In this document: positions 10,922 through 20,860 of the stretch, in pieces | Layout: every line of letters begins with the position of its first letter | How positions within the stretch are numbered: position 1 is the stretch's first letter | Assembly: GCA_963746885.1 (NCBI GenBank) | Contig: CAVVDM010000009.1 | Coordinates: 62,001 to 126,000, forward strand | Direction of reading: 5' to 3' | Length of the DNA stretch: 64,000 nt | From: DATARH01 sp963746885 | GTDB lineage: Bacteria; Pseudomonadota; Alphaproteobacteria; ATCC43930; CGMCC-115725 | The notes under the pieces: model-generated | Told to the model about the DNA's origin: nothing | What the model saw: only the letters and a program-made list of their open reading frames with translations | Database searches by the model: none | Position numbers and translations under genes: made by a program

Positions 10922-12022
10922 TCAGCCCTTTACAGGAAACAGCCGGCCGCCGCATACCGGGTGGGGCGCGCCGGTCGTCGTGGGCAGGCTCAACGGCAAC
11001 AGGCGGATCGAGCGTACCGCGAGATAGGCGAAGGCCTGCGCCTCGAGCGCGTCGCCGTCCCAGCCCACTGCCTCGACCGGGCGCACCGATACAGCGAGCC
11101 GGCGGGCGAGCGCTGCCATCAGCGTCGGGTTGCGCCGCCCGCCGCCGCACACCAGCCATTCGTGCGCCGATGCCGGGAAATGACGGGCCGCCGCCGCCGC
11201 CGCCGCCGCAGTCATCTCGGTCAGCGTCGCGGCGCCGTCGGTCAGCGCAAGTCCGTCCGGCATCGCATCGCCGAAATCGTCGCGGTCGAGCGATTTCGGC
11301 GGCCGTCTCGCGAAGTACGGGCATTCGAGAAAGCGCGCGACATGTGCCGCCGAGGCTTGCCCGGCCTGGGCGAGCGCCCCGTCGAAATCCGCTTCCCTTC
11401 CGGTGTGCCGCCGCACCCAATCGTCGATCAGCGCATTGCCCGGCCCGGTGTCGAAAGCCAGCACGTCGTCGGGTCCCGGCCCGATCCAGGTCACATTGGC
11501 GACCCCGCCAAGGTTTAGGATCGCGACCGGCTTCGTCAGATCGGCGGCAAGCGCGGCGTGGTAGAGCGGCGCCAGCGGCGCGCCCTCGCCGCCGGCGGCA
11601 ACGTCGGCGCTGCGGAAATCGGCGACGACATCGACCCCGGCCAACCGCGCCAGCAGCGCGCCGTCGCCGATCTGCCAGGTGCGACGCTCCTGCGGGCGGT
11701 GCAGGATCGTGTGGCCGTGAAAGCCGACGAGGTCGAACGCGGTGCCGGGATGGCGTCGGCGGAATTCGGCGATCGCCTCGGCGTGCAGCCGCGTCAGTTC
11801 GGCTTCCACCGCGTCGACGGGTCCGATCCCGCCGAGCACGCCGCGCAATCTCTCGCGGAATTCGTGCGGGTAGGGCACGGTCAGCGCCGGCCCGGCAATG
11901 ACGCGGCGCGCGCCATCGGTCGCCACCGCCGCGACGTCGATGCCGTCGAGCGAGGTGCCGCTCATCAGCCCCAGCGCCGAGCGGAGATTTTGTCGCGTTT
12001 CTGTGCTAGATGACCGCGCCAT
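10922..12022 (-). CDS. anmK: Anhydro-N-acetylmuramic acid kinase
   Basis: A 366-residue sugar kinase that converts 1,6-anhydro-MurNAc from cell-wall turnover to MurNAc-6-phosphate. Diagnostic blocks are ALGLMSGTSLDGIDVA near the start, VGFHGHTILHRP, AILNLGGVANVTWI, FDTGPGNALIDDWV and VCGGGRRNPTLM. The start MARSSSTE at 12022 uses an ATG whose bases overlap the divergent tyrS ATG (CATG). A longer in-frame start at 12085 would run into tyrS and is less likely. Only about 18 residues precede the conserved domain, which leaves few alternatives. Confidence 0.95.
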   Translation of the reverse strand: MARSSSTETRQNLRSALGLMSGTSLDGIDVAAVATDGARRVIAGPALTVPYPHEFRERLRGVLGGIGPVDAVEAELTRLHAEAIAEFRRRHPGTAFDLVGFHGHTILHRPQERRTWQIGDGALLARLAGVDVVADFRSADVAAGGEGAPLAPLYHAALAADLTKPVAILNLGGVANVTWIGPGPDDVLAFDTGPGNALIDDWVRRHTGREADFDGALAQAGQASAAHVARFLECPYFARRPPKSLDRDDFGDAMPDGLALTDGAATLTEMTAAAAAAAARHFPASAHEWLVCGGGRRNPTLMAALARRLAVSVRPVEAVGWDGDALEAQAFAYLAVRSIRLLPLSLPTTTGAPHPVCGGRLFPVKG

Positions 12023-13274
12023 GTCCTCACCCCGTTCCACCTTCCTCGCCGCCGCCCAGGAGCGCGGCTTCATCCACCAATGCACCGATGTCGCGGCGCT
12101 CGACGCGCGCCTCGCCGCCGGGTCGCTGACCGCCTATGTCGGCTACGACTGCACTGCCAACAGCCTGCATATCGGCAACCTGATGTCGATCATGCTGCTG
12201 CGCCTGTTTCAGCAGACCGGCAACAAGCCGATCGTGCTGATGGGCGGCGGCACGACCCGAATCGGTGACCCCTCCGGCAAGGACGAGGCGCGGCAGCTGC
12301 TCGACGACGCGACGATCGCCCGCAACATGGCCGGGATCCGCAAGGTCTTCGCCAATTTCCTGCATTTCGGCGACGCGCCGGGCGACGCGATGATGGTCAA
12401 CAACGCCGATTGGCTCGACGAGCTTCGCTACGTCCCGCTGTTGCGCGATGTCGGGCGTCATTTTTCGGTCAACCGCATGCTGACGCAGGACAGCGTCAAG
12501 TTGCGCCTCGAGCGCGACCAGCCGCTCTCGTTCCTCGAATTCAACTACCTGATCCTGCAGGCTTACGATTTCGTCGAGCTGTCCCGGCGCTGCGGCTGCG
12601 AGTTGCAGATGGGCGGCTCCGACCAGTGGGGCAACATCGTCGCCGGGGTCGAGCTCGGCCGGCGCAGCGACCGGCGCACCCTGTTCGGGCTGACGACGCC
12701 GCTCGTCACCACCGCCTCGGGCGCCAAGATGGGCAAGACCGCGCAGGGCGCCGTCTGGCTCAACGCCGAGCGCCTGTCGGCCTTCGACTACTGGCAGTTC
12801 TGGCGCAACACCGAGGACGCGGATGTCGGCCGCTTCCTGCGCCTGTTTACCGAACTGCCGCTCGCCGAGACCCGCCGGCTCGAACAGCTTGCCGACGCCG
12901 AGATCAACGAGGCGAAGAGGGTGCTCGCCACGGAAGCCACCGCGCTCGCCCACGGCCGCGCCGCCGCGGAGGCGGCGGCCGAGACGGCGCGCAATGTGTT
13001 CGAGGCGGGCGGGGCTGGTGAGGCGCTGCCGCAAATCGCGGTGCCGCGCGATGCGCTCGCCCGCGGCATGCCGGCCTTCGAGCTGTTTGCCCGCGCCGGC
13101 CTTGCTGCCTCGAACGGCGAGGCGCGGCGGCTGATCAAGGGCGGCGGCGCCCGCCTCAACGACGCGCCCGTCGCGAGCGAGATGCAGCCGGTCTCGCTCG
13201 CCGACCTCGACGCCCACGGCCACATCAAGCTCAGCGCCGGCCGCAAGCGCCACGCGCTGGTGCGGCCGGGCTAG
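12021..13274 (+). CDS. tyrS: Tyrosine-tRNA ligase
   Basis: A 417-residue class I synthetase. It has the HIGH-like SLHIGNLM, the tyrosine pocket segment AYVGYDCTANSLH, the QMGGSDQWGN block and a KMSKS-equivalent GAKMGKTAQGAVWL. A C-terminal S4 RNA-binding domain follows (ASNGEARRLIKGGGARLND). The start at 12021 gives the usual N-terminus. The start codon overlaps that of anmK on the other strand. The last four bases overlap the 3' end of the convergent AsmA-like gene. Confidence 0.96.
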   Translation: MSSPRSTFLAAAQERGFIHQCTDVAALDARLAAGSLTAYVGYDCTANSLHIGNLMSIMLLRLFQQTGNKPIVLMGGGTTRIGDPSGKDEARQLLDDATIARNMAGIRKVFANFLHFGDAPGDAMMVNNADWLDELRYVPLLRDVGRHFSVNRMLTQDSVKLRLERDQPLSFLEFNYLILQAYDFVELSRRCGCELQMGGSDQWGNIVAGVELGRRSDRRTLFGLTTPLVTTASGAKMGKTAQGAVWLNAERLSAFDYWQFWRNTEDADVGRFLRLFTELPLAETRRLEQLADAEINEAKRVLATEATALAHGRAAAEAAAETARNVFEAGGAGEALPQIAVPRDALARGMPAFELFARAGLAASNGEARRLIKGGGARLNDAPVASEMQPVSLADLDAHGHIKLSAGRKRHALVRPG

Positions 13275-16200
13275 GGCGTCGCCTCCGCCCGGGGCGGCGC
13301 AACGCCGACGATCGGCGCAAACAGCTGGCGCAGGAAGCCGGGGGCGAGCGCGGAGAGCGGGTTGACCGTGACCTGCGGATCGGCGCTCGGGCCGCTGAGC
13401 CGGAAATTGGCCGCGAACAGGCCCTGCGAGCCTCCGCCGAGCAGCGGTCCGATGATCGGAACATTGCCGAGGATCGAGTTGAGCGCATAGGCCGGCGCCA
13501 GGGTGCCGCGCAGGTCGAGCCGGTTGCTGTCGCTGTCGACCCAGCCATCAGCGGTGATGCCGAGCGCCTCGCCGAACGCCAGCATCCGGGTCAGCTCGAT
13601 ACGGCTGCCGTTGACGACGATGTCGCCGCGCAATGTCGTGAACGGCAGCCCGCCACCGGACAGCATGCTGGCAAAGCCAGTCAGCGACGGCAACGCCAGA
13701 ATGCGGGCCAATACCGGAGCGCGCACGATGACATAATCCTTGCCGTCGATATGGGCGCGCAGGATGCGCTTGCCGGCGTTCTGCGAGAGTTGTCCGTCAA
13801 GGGTCACCCGGCCGCCGACAATATTGTCGGCAATGTCGAGCAGCTTCAGCGTCGCGCCCAGATCGTCGGATCGCAGGGTGACGCGGTGGCTGCCGCCCTC
13901 GCCGAAGCTGAGCGATATCTTGCGCCCGTTGGCGTAGGCTCCCTCGATCCGTCCGGACTGCCAGATCCCGCCGGTACGCAGGAGTTCGGCGCTGACCTTT
14001 TGCAGTTCGCGCCGCGGGCCGAGCACCAGGCGGTCGATCCGGGCATTGACCGCGAGCGGCGGGGATTCGGGCGTGGGAAGCACCGCCGCGCCATCCGTCG
14101 CATCCTTGAGCAGATGTGTGACATCGGCGCGCGCGGAGCGGATGTCAGCCCGCCAACCCCCGCCGGGCCGGCGCGACACGGTGCCGGCGAGGTCGGTGTC
14201 GCCGACCGCGAGGCGACGGATGTCGATCCGCTCGACCTGCTTGTGGTCGCCGTTAAGCCGCACCGCGAATTTTCCGTCGAGGCCGGCCGCGATCAGATCG
14301 ATCTGGCTGATGCCGGTGATCCTATCGTTAACGAGATCGAGCACGATTTTTGCCGCTGCGGGCCGACCGGGCAGCTTTTTCCAGCCGGCTTCCGGGATCG
14401 CGAGGGCCGCGCCGCGCAGATCGACAAGCGCGGTTGCCTCGGCCCGCCGCGCGGCAAACTGAGTGTAGGTCGCGTCGACCGCGACCGGACCATGCAGGCG
14501 GTCGGGCGCGACATCGAAACCAAGCCGCTGGCGTGCCGCGTCGTCGAGCGTCATTGCCGCCCGATACACGGCGCGCGGCCCGGTGCCGGCGGCAAACGCG
14601 ACTTTCGCGTCGAGCTTGGCCGGGGTGTCGTCGAACCGGGCGGTGCCCTGCAAGTGGGCGCCCGCGCGGGAAAGATCGAGCGCGAGATTGCCCTGAGTGA
14701 CGCCGCGGCCGAGCAGGACATTGCCGATGCTCGCGCCGGTGATCGTCGCCGTGGCGCTATAGTCGACCTCGCTCAGCCTGACCCCGGCGAGCATCGGCAG
14801 CTTGAAATGCAGCTGCGTTTCGGTCCGGCCGCCGACATGCGCCGGGTCGAGGCCGATTGCCTTGGCATAATGCAGCGGCTTTGCGTCGATGACGCCGAGC
14901 ACGTCCTGTAGCGGGCCGGCAAGCGCCAGATCGACCGTCAGCCATTCGGTCGGTGTGCCTAGCTCGGTCAGGCGCAGCGACCCGCCGGTGACGGTCAACC
15001 CTCGCAGCGTGCCGCCGGTCGGCGTGAAATCGAGATGGTCCCCGGCAAAAGCGCCCGTTCCTGCCACCTTGCGCACCGGCGGCAGGCCATCGAGATAGGT
15101 GATTGTCAGATCATGGAAGCGCAGCTCTCCATGGGCGCTGAGGACATTGGCGCTATGCGCCACCGGGTCGAGATCAAGAGCAAGATGCATCGCGGCTTCA
15201 TCGAGCACCCCATCCGCGATGTTGGCGAGGGTCCAACGCCTTCCGCCGGGGCTGAATGCCTTCGGCCACAGATTGGCCAGGCGGCCAACCGGAACATGCG
15301 TCAGCGTCGCGGCGAATTTGCCGGCGACATGGCCGGGCGGTCGTGCATTCTCCGGGGCGGCCAGCAGCGCGGGAGTGACGCCGCCGAGCGTGCCGTCGAG
15401 GTTGAGCTTCGTGCCGCCGCCGAGGTCGAGCGCGAGGCTCGCAACCCGGACCTCCTCGGCTTCCGGGGCGTAGGTCGCGCGCAGCTCACCCTGCTCGATC
15501 GGGATGCTGCCGGTCGGCAGCCAGTCGCTGTGCAGCAGGCCCTTGCCCAAGGCCAAATCCAGGCGCGATCCCTGGGCCGTGCCTTGCTTCAGATCGATCC
15601 GGGTGCGCAATGTACCGGAAACCGGCGCCTCGACGTGGCTGAGCTGGGCCAGTTCGGGGATCAGCGGCGGGATGGCGGTCGGCTCGACCCCGTCGATCGC
15701 CAGATCGAGATCGAGGATCTGACGCTCGGCGAGATAGCGATAGCTCGCATGAACTTCGGGCGTGCTGGTGCCGATCGGGACAGCAAACGAGACATCGCCG
15801 CTGGCGCCTTTCGTGCTGCGGCTGACCGAGAAATCGGCTCGGTTGATGTGCCAGGTGCGGCCGCTGCGTCGGTCGTCGACGATCACCGTCGCGCCGCGGA
15901 TGCTGATCCGGCGCACCAGTCCGAGCGGCGCATCGCGCTGCGGCGGGCCGGCCAATTGCTCGAGCATATGTGGGTCGAGATCGTGCGCGGCATCGTTATC
16001 GCCGGAGCCGATTCGCGCGCTGATCGCGCCGCTCGCGGCGCGGATCAGATGCAGGACCGGGCGTTCGACCACGACCTGCGTCGGGCCGAGCCGGCCCCGC
16101 AGCAGCGCGCCCAGCGCAAAGCTCGTCGCCAGTTCGGGAAAACTCGCCAGCGGCCGGCCGTCGGGCAGCGAGACGCGGACGTCCTCGGCCCGCAAGTCAA

Positions 16201-16489
16201 ACTGATGCGTGGTGCGGTCGATCTCGAAGCGCACGCCGGAGATCGCAACCTTGAGCCCGACCCCGGAGCGCTCGATCGCCGCCTGGACATAGGGCGTCAG
16301 CCAGTTCAGCTCGATCGGCCCCTGCATCATCCGCCAGATGCCGAGCAGGGCGATCAGGATTACGACGGCGGCGACCGCGCCGACCCACCGCAGCACGTGA
16401 TGGGCACCGCGGCCGACGTGCCGCGCTGCGCGGCGGTGCAGCGGGCGCCGCGGTGGCGGGGAGCTTGCTGCGATCGGCAGGGCCGGCAC
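13271..16489 (-). CDS. Large AsmA-like/DUF3971 inner-membrane-anchored protein
   Basis: A 1072-residue protein with a basic N-terminus and one hydrophobic segment (about residues 34-53, VGAVAAVVILIALLGIW). The rest is a long periplasmic beta-rich body with repeated AsmA/DUF3971-type strands and an AsmA-like C-terminal module (FASMLSGGGLPFTTLRGDI, LDLRGTLAPAYALNSILGN). YhdP/TamB-type proteins of this build act in phospholipid transfer to the outer membrane. The role here is inferred from architecture only. It overlaps the tyrS end by four bases and is divergent from glnE, with 62 bases between starts. Confidence 0.8.
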   Translation of the reverse strand: MPALPIAASSPPPRRPLHRRAARHVGRGAHHVLRWVGAVAAVVILIALLGIWRMMQGPIELNWLTPYVQAAIERSGVGLKVAISGVRFEIDRTTHQFDLRAEDVRVSLPDGRPLASFPELATSFALGALLRGRLGPTQVVVERPVLHLIRAASGAISARIGSGDNDAAHDLDPHMLEQLAGPPQRDAPLGLVRRISIRGATVIVDDRRSGRTWHINRADFSVSRSTKGASGDVSFAVPIGTSTPEVHASYRYLAERQILDLDLAIDGVEPTAIPPLIPELAQLSHVEAPVSGTLRTRIDLKQGTAQGSRLDLALGKGLLHSDWLPTGSIPIEQGELRATYAPEAEEVRVASLALDLGGGTKLNLDGTLGGVTPALLAAPENARPPGHVAGKFAATLTHVPVGRLANLWPKAFSPGGRRWTLANIADGVLDEAAMHLALDLDPVAHSANVLSAHGELRFHDLTITYLDGLPPVRKVAGTGAFAGDHLDFTPTGGTLRGLTVTGGSLRLTELGTPTEWLTVDLALAGPLQDVLGVIDAKPLHYAKAIGLDPAHVGGRTETQLHFKLPMLAGVRLSEVDYSATATITGASIGNVLLGRGVTQGNLALDLSRAGAHLQGTARFDDTPAKLDAKVAFAAGTGPRAVYRAAMTLDDAARQRLGFDVAPDRLHGPVAVDATYTQFAARRAEATALVDLRGAALAIPEAGWKKLPGRPAAAKIVLDLVNDRITGISQIDLIAAGLDGKFAVRLNGDHKQVERIDIRRLAVGDTDLAGTVSRRPGGGWRADIRSARADVTHLLKDATDGAAVLPTPESPPLAVNARIDRLVLGPRRELQKVSAELLRTGGIWQSGRIEGAYANGRKISLSFGEGGSHRVTLRSDDLGATLKLLDIADNIVGGRVTLDGQLSQNAGKRILRAHIDGKDYVIVRAPVLARILALPSLTGFASMLSGGGLPFTTLRGDIVVNGSRIELTRMLAFGEALGITADGWVDSDSNRLDLRGTLAPAYALNSILGNVPIIGPLLGGGSQGLFAANFRLSGPSADPQVTVNPLSALAPGFLRQLFAPIVGVAPPRAEATP

Positions 16490-16551
16490 CGGCCCGTCTT
16501 GACGGGGGGCGCCGGCCGCGCCACGGTCGCGACCCTCGTCGAGATCAGGCG

Positions 16552-19500
16552 ATGAATCTGCTATCGCACCTCTCCTCGGATGATCGCGGACTGCCGCTGC
16601 CGGCCGACCCGCGGCTGCTCGCGCTGGGCCGGTCGGCCTGGGAGGCGGCGCTCGCCGACGCGGCGGACGCCCAAAGCGCCGCTGCCGCGCGGGCGTGGAG
16701 CCTCAGCCCTCCCGGGCAGCGTTTGCTTGCCGCGATCTTTGGCAACAGCCCGTTCCTGAGCGGCATCGCCGTAGCGGATTGGGAATTCCTGACCCGGCTC
16801 GTCCGGGACGGCGCCGACCCGCTGTTCGAGCAGATTTCCGCGGCGGTCGAGAGACACGACGATCGCGGCGAAAATCGGGCGGCATTGATGCGCCGGCTGC
16901 GTCTTGCCAAGCGGCGCGTCGCCTTGCTCGCGGCGGCGGCCGAGTTCGCCGGGGCGTGGTCGCTGGAGCGGCAGATGGCGGCGCTCAGCCGCTTTGCCGA
17001 GGCGGCGATCGGTGCGGCGGTGCGCCACCTGCTGCGCGATGCCGCTGCCAGCGACGCCATCGTGCTGTCCGATGCCGAGGATCCCGAAACCGGCAGCGGC
17101 CTGATCGTTCTCGGCATGGGCAAGCTCGGCGGCGGCGAGCTCAATTATTCGAGCGATATCGACCTGATCCTTCTTTATGACCCGTCAAACGTCTCCGCTG
17201 GCGCGCAAGACGGCGTGCAATCGCTGTTCAGCCGCCTCGCTCGAGACCTTGTTCGCATTCTCGATGAGCGTACTGGCGATGGCTACGTTTTTCGCACCGA
17301 TCTGCGCCTTCGCCCTGATCCACGGTCGACGCCCCTTGCGATCTCTGTGGTTGCCGCGCTGACATACTACGAGACGGTCGGGCAGAACTGGGAGCGTGCG
17401 GCCCTGATCAAGGCCCGCCCGGTCGCGGGCGACCGCGTTGCGGCGCAGTACTTTCTCGCCGAGCTGCAGCCTTTCATCTGGCGCAAGAACCTCGACTTTG
17501 CCGCGCTTGCCGACATCCACTCGATCAAGCGCCAGATCGAGGCGCACAAGGGCGGCGGGCGAATCGCCATCGAAAACCACGACATCAAGATCGGGCGCGG
17601 CGGTATCCGCGAGGTCGAGTTCTTTGCCCAGACGCAGCAGCTGATCTGGGGCGGAAGGCTGCGCGACTTGCGCGTCGCGCCGACCTGCGTGGCATTGCGC
17701 CGGCTGGCGGCGGCACGGCGCATCGATGCGCGGACCGCCGATACGCTGATTGCCGATTACCGCTTTCTGCGCCGCGTCGAGCATCGGCTGCAGATGGTGG
17801 ATGACGCCCAGACGCATCGCCTGCCGCCCGACCGCGACGGCATCGCCCGGCTCGCAGCCTTTCTCGGCTACCCGGAACGCGATGCTTTCGTTGCCGATCT
17901 GCATGCTCACCTCGGCTCGGTCGAGAAGCACTACGCCGAACTGTTCGAGGAGGCGCCGAGCCTCGCGGGTCCCGGCAATCTGGTGTTCACCGGCACTGAC
18001 GACGACCCCGACACATTGGCCACCCTGGCGCGGCTCGGCTTTGCCGAGCCGGCACGGGTTGCTGCGATGGTGCGCGGCTGGCACCACGGCCGGATCCGCG
18101 CGACGCGCAGCCAGCGGGCGCGCGAGATCCTGACCGAGTTCATCCCCGAATTGCTGCGCGTCTTCGGCCTGACGGCGCATCCCGACGCGGCGCTGCTGCG
18201 CTTCGACCAGTTCCTGTCGCAACTCCCCGCGGGGGTGCCACTGTTTTCGCTGCTTCACGCCAACCCGGTGCTGTTTTCGCTGGTTGCCGAGATCATGGCC
18301 GAGGCGCCGCTATTGGCCGAGCGCCTGGCGCAGCGCCCGGCTCTGCTCGATGCGGTGCTGACGGCCGAGTTTTCCGCCCCGCTGCCCGACCGCGCCGGGC
18401 TCGCCGGCGATGTCGCCGGACATCTCGCGAGCGCGCGCGATTTCGAGGACACGCTTGATCTGTTGCGCCGCTGGGCCAACGAGCGGCGCTTTCAGCTCGG
18501 CGTTCAGCTGCTGCGCGGCGGCCTCGACGGAGGGCCGGCCGGCGCGGCGCTTGCCGATATTGCCGAGGCGGCGCTCTGCGCGCTGTTGCCCGCGGTGACG
18601 GCGGATTTCGCGCGGGTGCACGGCGAGGTTCCCGGCGGCGCCTTCGCGATCGTCGCGATGGGCCGGCTCGGCAGCCGCGAGATGAGCCTTGCCTCCGACA
18701 TCGACCTGATCCTGATCTACGATGCGCCCGAGGACAGCCCCGGCTCGACCGGGTCGCGCCCGCTCGCGGCCTCGACTTATTATGCCCGGCTGAGCCAGCG
18801 CCTGATTTCGGCGATCACCGCGCCGACCGCGGAAGGCCGGCTCTATGAGGTCGACATGCGGCTGCGGCCGTCGGGCGAAGCCGGGCCGATCGCCTCCAGC
18901 CTCGCCGCTTTCGCCCAGTACCAGCGCGAGAACGCCTGGACCTGGGAGCACATGGCGCTGACCCGCGGGCGGCCGGTCGCCGGTGACCCGGCCTTGTGCG
19001 CGCACATCGCAGCGGCGATCGTGGCGGCGCTGACCGCTCCGCGCGACCCGCAACGCCTCGTCGCGGATGTCGCCGACATGCGCCGCCGCATCGCCGAGAG
19101 CCACCCGCGCCCGGGGCCGTGGGACCTGCGCAACCGGCCCGGCGGGCTGATCGACCTCGAATTCACCGTGCAATATCTGATGCTGCGCGAGGCGGCGCGG
19201 ACGCCGACCGTACTGTGCCGCGAGGCGGGTGCGGCCCTGGCGGCGCTCGGCGCGGCCGGCGCGCTGCCGCCGCAGGGCGTGCGCGAATTGAGCGAGGCGC
19301 TCGCTTTGCTGCGCCATCTGCGCGCCCTGCTGGCGCTGTTGTTCGAAGGCGTGCCGGACCGCGCCGCGCTCGACGGCCCGGCCGGCTTGACCCTGGCGCG
19401 CTGCGCCGGCGCAATTGACTTCGCCCGGCTGGAGGCGGATATGAACGCCGCCTGCGATCAGGTGCGCGCCTGGTACGATCGCCTGATCGCGCGACCGGCC

Positions 19501-19569
19501 GGCGACATCGCCCAGGCCGGCGCAAAGGCTGGCACCGAAACCACAGCTGAGAAGGAGGAGGGCGGATGA
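16552..19569 (+). CDS. glnE: Bifunctional glutamine synthetase adenylyltransferase/deadenylase
   Basis: About 1005 residues with the duplicated GlnE architecture. The N-terminal nucleotidyltransferase has GSGLIVLGMGKLGGGELNYS followed by SDIDLIL (deadenylylating half). The C-terminal one has AIVAMGRLGSREMSLASDID (adenylylating half). A helical GlnD-PII-UTase-like domain follows each. It tunes glutamine synthetase in response to PII status. The ATG at 16552 (MNLLSHLSSDD) is chosen because an earlier in-frame ATG lies inside the opposite-strand AsmA-like gene. The stop overlaps the bcp start by four bases. Its upstream partner glnD is also in this window. Confidence 0.95.
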   Translation: MNLLSHLSSDDRGLPLPADPRLLALGRSAWEAALADAADAQSAAAARAWSLSPPGQRLLAAIFGNSPFLSGIAVADWEFLTRLVRDGADPLFEQISAAVERHDDRGENRAALMRRLRLAKRRVALLAAAAEFAGAWSLERQMAALSRFAEAAIGAAVRHLLRDAAASDAIVLSDAEDPETGSGLIVLGMGKLGGGELNYSSDIDLILLYDPSNVSAGAQDGVQSLFSRLARDLVRILDERTGDGYVFRTDLRLRPDPRSTPLAISVVAALTYYETVGQNWERAALIKARPVAGDRVAAQYFLAELQPFIWRKNLDFAALADIHSIKRQIEAHKGGGRIAIENHDIKIGRGGIREVEFFAQTQQLIWGGRLRDLRVAPTCVALRRLAAARRIDARTADTLIADYRFLRRVEHRLQMVDDAQTHRLPPDRDGIARLAAFLGYPERDAFVADLHAHLGSVEKHYAELFEEAPSLAGPGNLVFTGTDDDPDTLATLARLGFAEPARVAAMVRGWHHGRIRATRSQRAREILTEFIPELLRVFGLTAHPDAALLRFDQFLSQLPAGVPLFSLLHANPVLFSLVAEIMAEAPLLAERLAQRPALLDAVLTAEFSAPLPDRAGLAGDVAGHLASARDFEDTLDLLRRWANERRFQLGVQLLRGGLDGGPAGAALADIAEAALCALLPAVTADFARVHGEVPGGAFAIVAMGRLGSREMSLASDIDLILIYDAPEDSPGSTGSRPLAASTYYARLSQRLISAITAPTAEGRLYEVDMRLRPSGEAGPIASSLAAFAQYQRENAWTWEHMALTRGRPVAGDPALCAHIAAAIVAALTAPRDPQRLVADVADMRRRIAESHPRPGPWDLRNRPGGLIDLEFTVQYLMLREAARTPTVLCREAGAALAALGAAGALPPQGVRELSEALALLRHLRALLALLFEGVPDRAALDGPAGLTLARCAGAIDFARLEADMNAACDQVRAWYDRLIARPAGDIAQAGAKAGTETTAEKEEGG

Positions 19570-20030
19570 GCGTCACAGTTGGCGAGCAAGCCCCCGATTT
19601 CACAATGCCGACCGACGGCAACGGCTCGGTCACGCTGTCCAAGCTGCGCGGCAAGCCGGTGGTCCTCTATTTCTATCCCAAGGACGACACCTCGGGTTGC
19701 ACCGCGGAGGCTTGCGGTTTTCGCGACTCGCTCCCCGATTACGGCAAGACCGGCGCGGTCGTCATCGGCGTGTCGCGTGATTCTGTCGCCTCGCACGACA
19801 AGTTCAAGAAAAAGCACGAGCTGCCCTTCACCCTGGCCTCGGACGCGGATGGCAAGGTGACCGAAGGCTATGGCGTGTGGGTCGAGAAAAGCATGTACGG
19901 GCGCAAATACATGGGGATCGACCGCAGCACCTTCCTCATTGACAAGGACGGCGTGGTGCGCGGCGCCTGGCACAAGGTCAAGGTGCCGGGGCATGTCGCC
20001 GAGGTGCTGAAAGCGGTGAAGGCGCTCTGA
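19566..20030 (+). CDS. bcp: Thioredoxin-dependent thiol peroxidase (peroxiredoxin Q/BCP)
   Basis: A 154-residue AhpC/TSA-fold peroxiredoxin. The active site YPKDDTSGCTAEACGFRD has the peroxidatic cysteine and, five residues later, the resolving cysteine of the atypical two-Cys BCP subtype. The C-terminal half holds RSTFLIDKDGVVRGAW. It reduces hydroperoxides using thioredoxin. It is coupled to glnE through an ATGA overlap, a common alphaproteobacterial arrangement. Confidence 0.95.
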   Translation: MSVTVGEQAPDFTMPTDGNGSVTLSKLRGKPVVLYFYPKDDTSGCTAEACGFRDSLPDYGKTGAVVIGVSRDSVASHDKFKKKHELPFTLASDADGKVTEGYGVWVEKSMYGRKYMGIDRSTFLIDKDGVVRGAWHKVKVPGHVAEVLKAVKAL

Positions 20031-20080
20031 CCCAACCCGAGACCTCGGACCCCGCCACCCTGGCGAAAGGCGCTGCGGCG

Positions 20081-20860
20081 GTGCTTGGCGCTGCCGATCC
20101 GGCGCAGAAGGTGGCGCTGAGCCGTGCGCTGGCGGCGCGCTGGCGTGGCGGCGGGATGGCGGTGGGGCAGGCGTCGCCGCCCCTGCGCCCGGCGCGTCCC
20201 AAGCGCCCGACGCTGCTGCCGCCGCGCGACATGCCGAAACGACGCAACTTCGGCTCGCCTGCCGGGCGCATCGCGCTGTTGCACGCGCTCGCCCATATCG
20301 AGCTCAACGCGATCGACTTGGCCTGGGACCTCGTCGCGCGTGGCAGCAACGCCGACCTGCCGCGCGAATTCTTCGACGATTGGCTCGGCGTTGCGGCCGA
20401 GGAGGCCGAGCATTTCGCCCTGCTCTCGGCGCGGCTCGGCGAGATCGGCGCCGCCTATGGCGACCTGCCGGCGCATGACGGGCTGTGGGAGGCTGCGGCG
20501 GCGACGGCGCACGATCTGATCGCCCGCCTCGCGGTCGTGCCGATGGTGCTTGAAGCGCGCGGCCTCGACGTGATGCCCGACATGATCGGGCGGCTTGAGC
20601 GCGTCGGCGACAATGCGAGCGCCGCCCTGCTCGCGCGCCTCTACGACGACGAGATCAGCCACGTCGCGGCCGGATGGCGCTGGTTCGAGCGCCTCTGCCG
20701 GGCGCACGGCCTCGACCCGCAAGCCACCTTTCACGCGCGGGTTCGGCAATATTTCACCGGCGCATTGAAGCCGCCGTTCAACCGGGCGGCGCGCGACAAG
20801 GCCGGTTTCCCCGCTTCCTATTACGAGCCTCTGGCATGTGCCGCGGCGGCGGCATCCTAG
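20081..20860 (+). CDS. DUF455 ferritin-like protein
   Basis: About 259 residues from a GTG at 20081. The frame stays open back to the bcp stop, so the true start could lie up to 17 codons upstream. The helical core contains HIELNAIDLAWDL, WLGVAAEEAEHFALL, then EARGLDVMPDMI and YDDEISHVAAGWRWF. The E, ExxH, E and ExxH residues spaced along four helices form a ferritin-like di-metal site, as in DUF455. The C-terminal FTGALKPPFNRAARDKAGF is also typical. Function is not established. Its end overlaps the next gene by 25 bases. Confidence 0.85.
   Translation: MLGAADPAQKVALSRALAARWRGGGMAVGQASPPLRPARPKRPTLLPPRDMPKRRNFGSPAGRIALLHALAHIELNAIDLAWDLVARGSNADLPREFFDDWLGVAAEEAEHFALLSARLGEIGAAYGDLPAHDGLWEAAAATAHDLIARLAVVPMVLEARGLDVMPDMIGRLERVGDNASAALLARLYDDEISHVAAGWRWFERLCRAHGLDPQATFHARVRQYFTGALKPPFNRAARDKAGFPASYYEPLACAAAAAS

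Noticed and set aside
12027..13253. A 408-codon minus-strand open frame
   Set aside because: Antisense to tyrS.
17170..17400. Slightly lower GC patch in glnE, considered as a second recombination tract
   Set aside because: The drop is small (about 58-65% in two lines), short and within normal variation.
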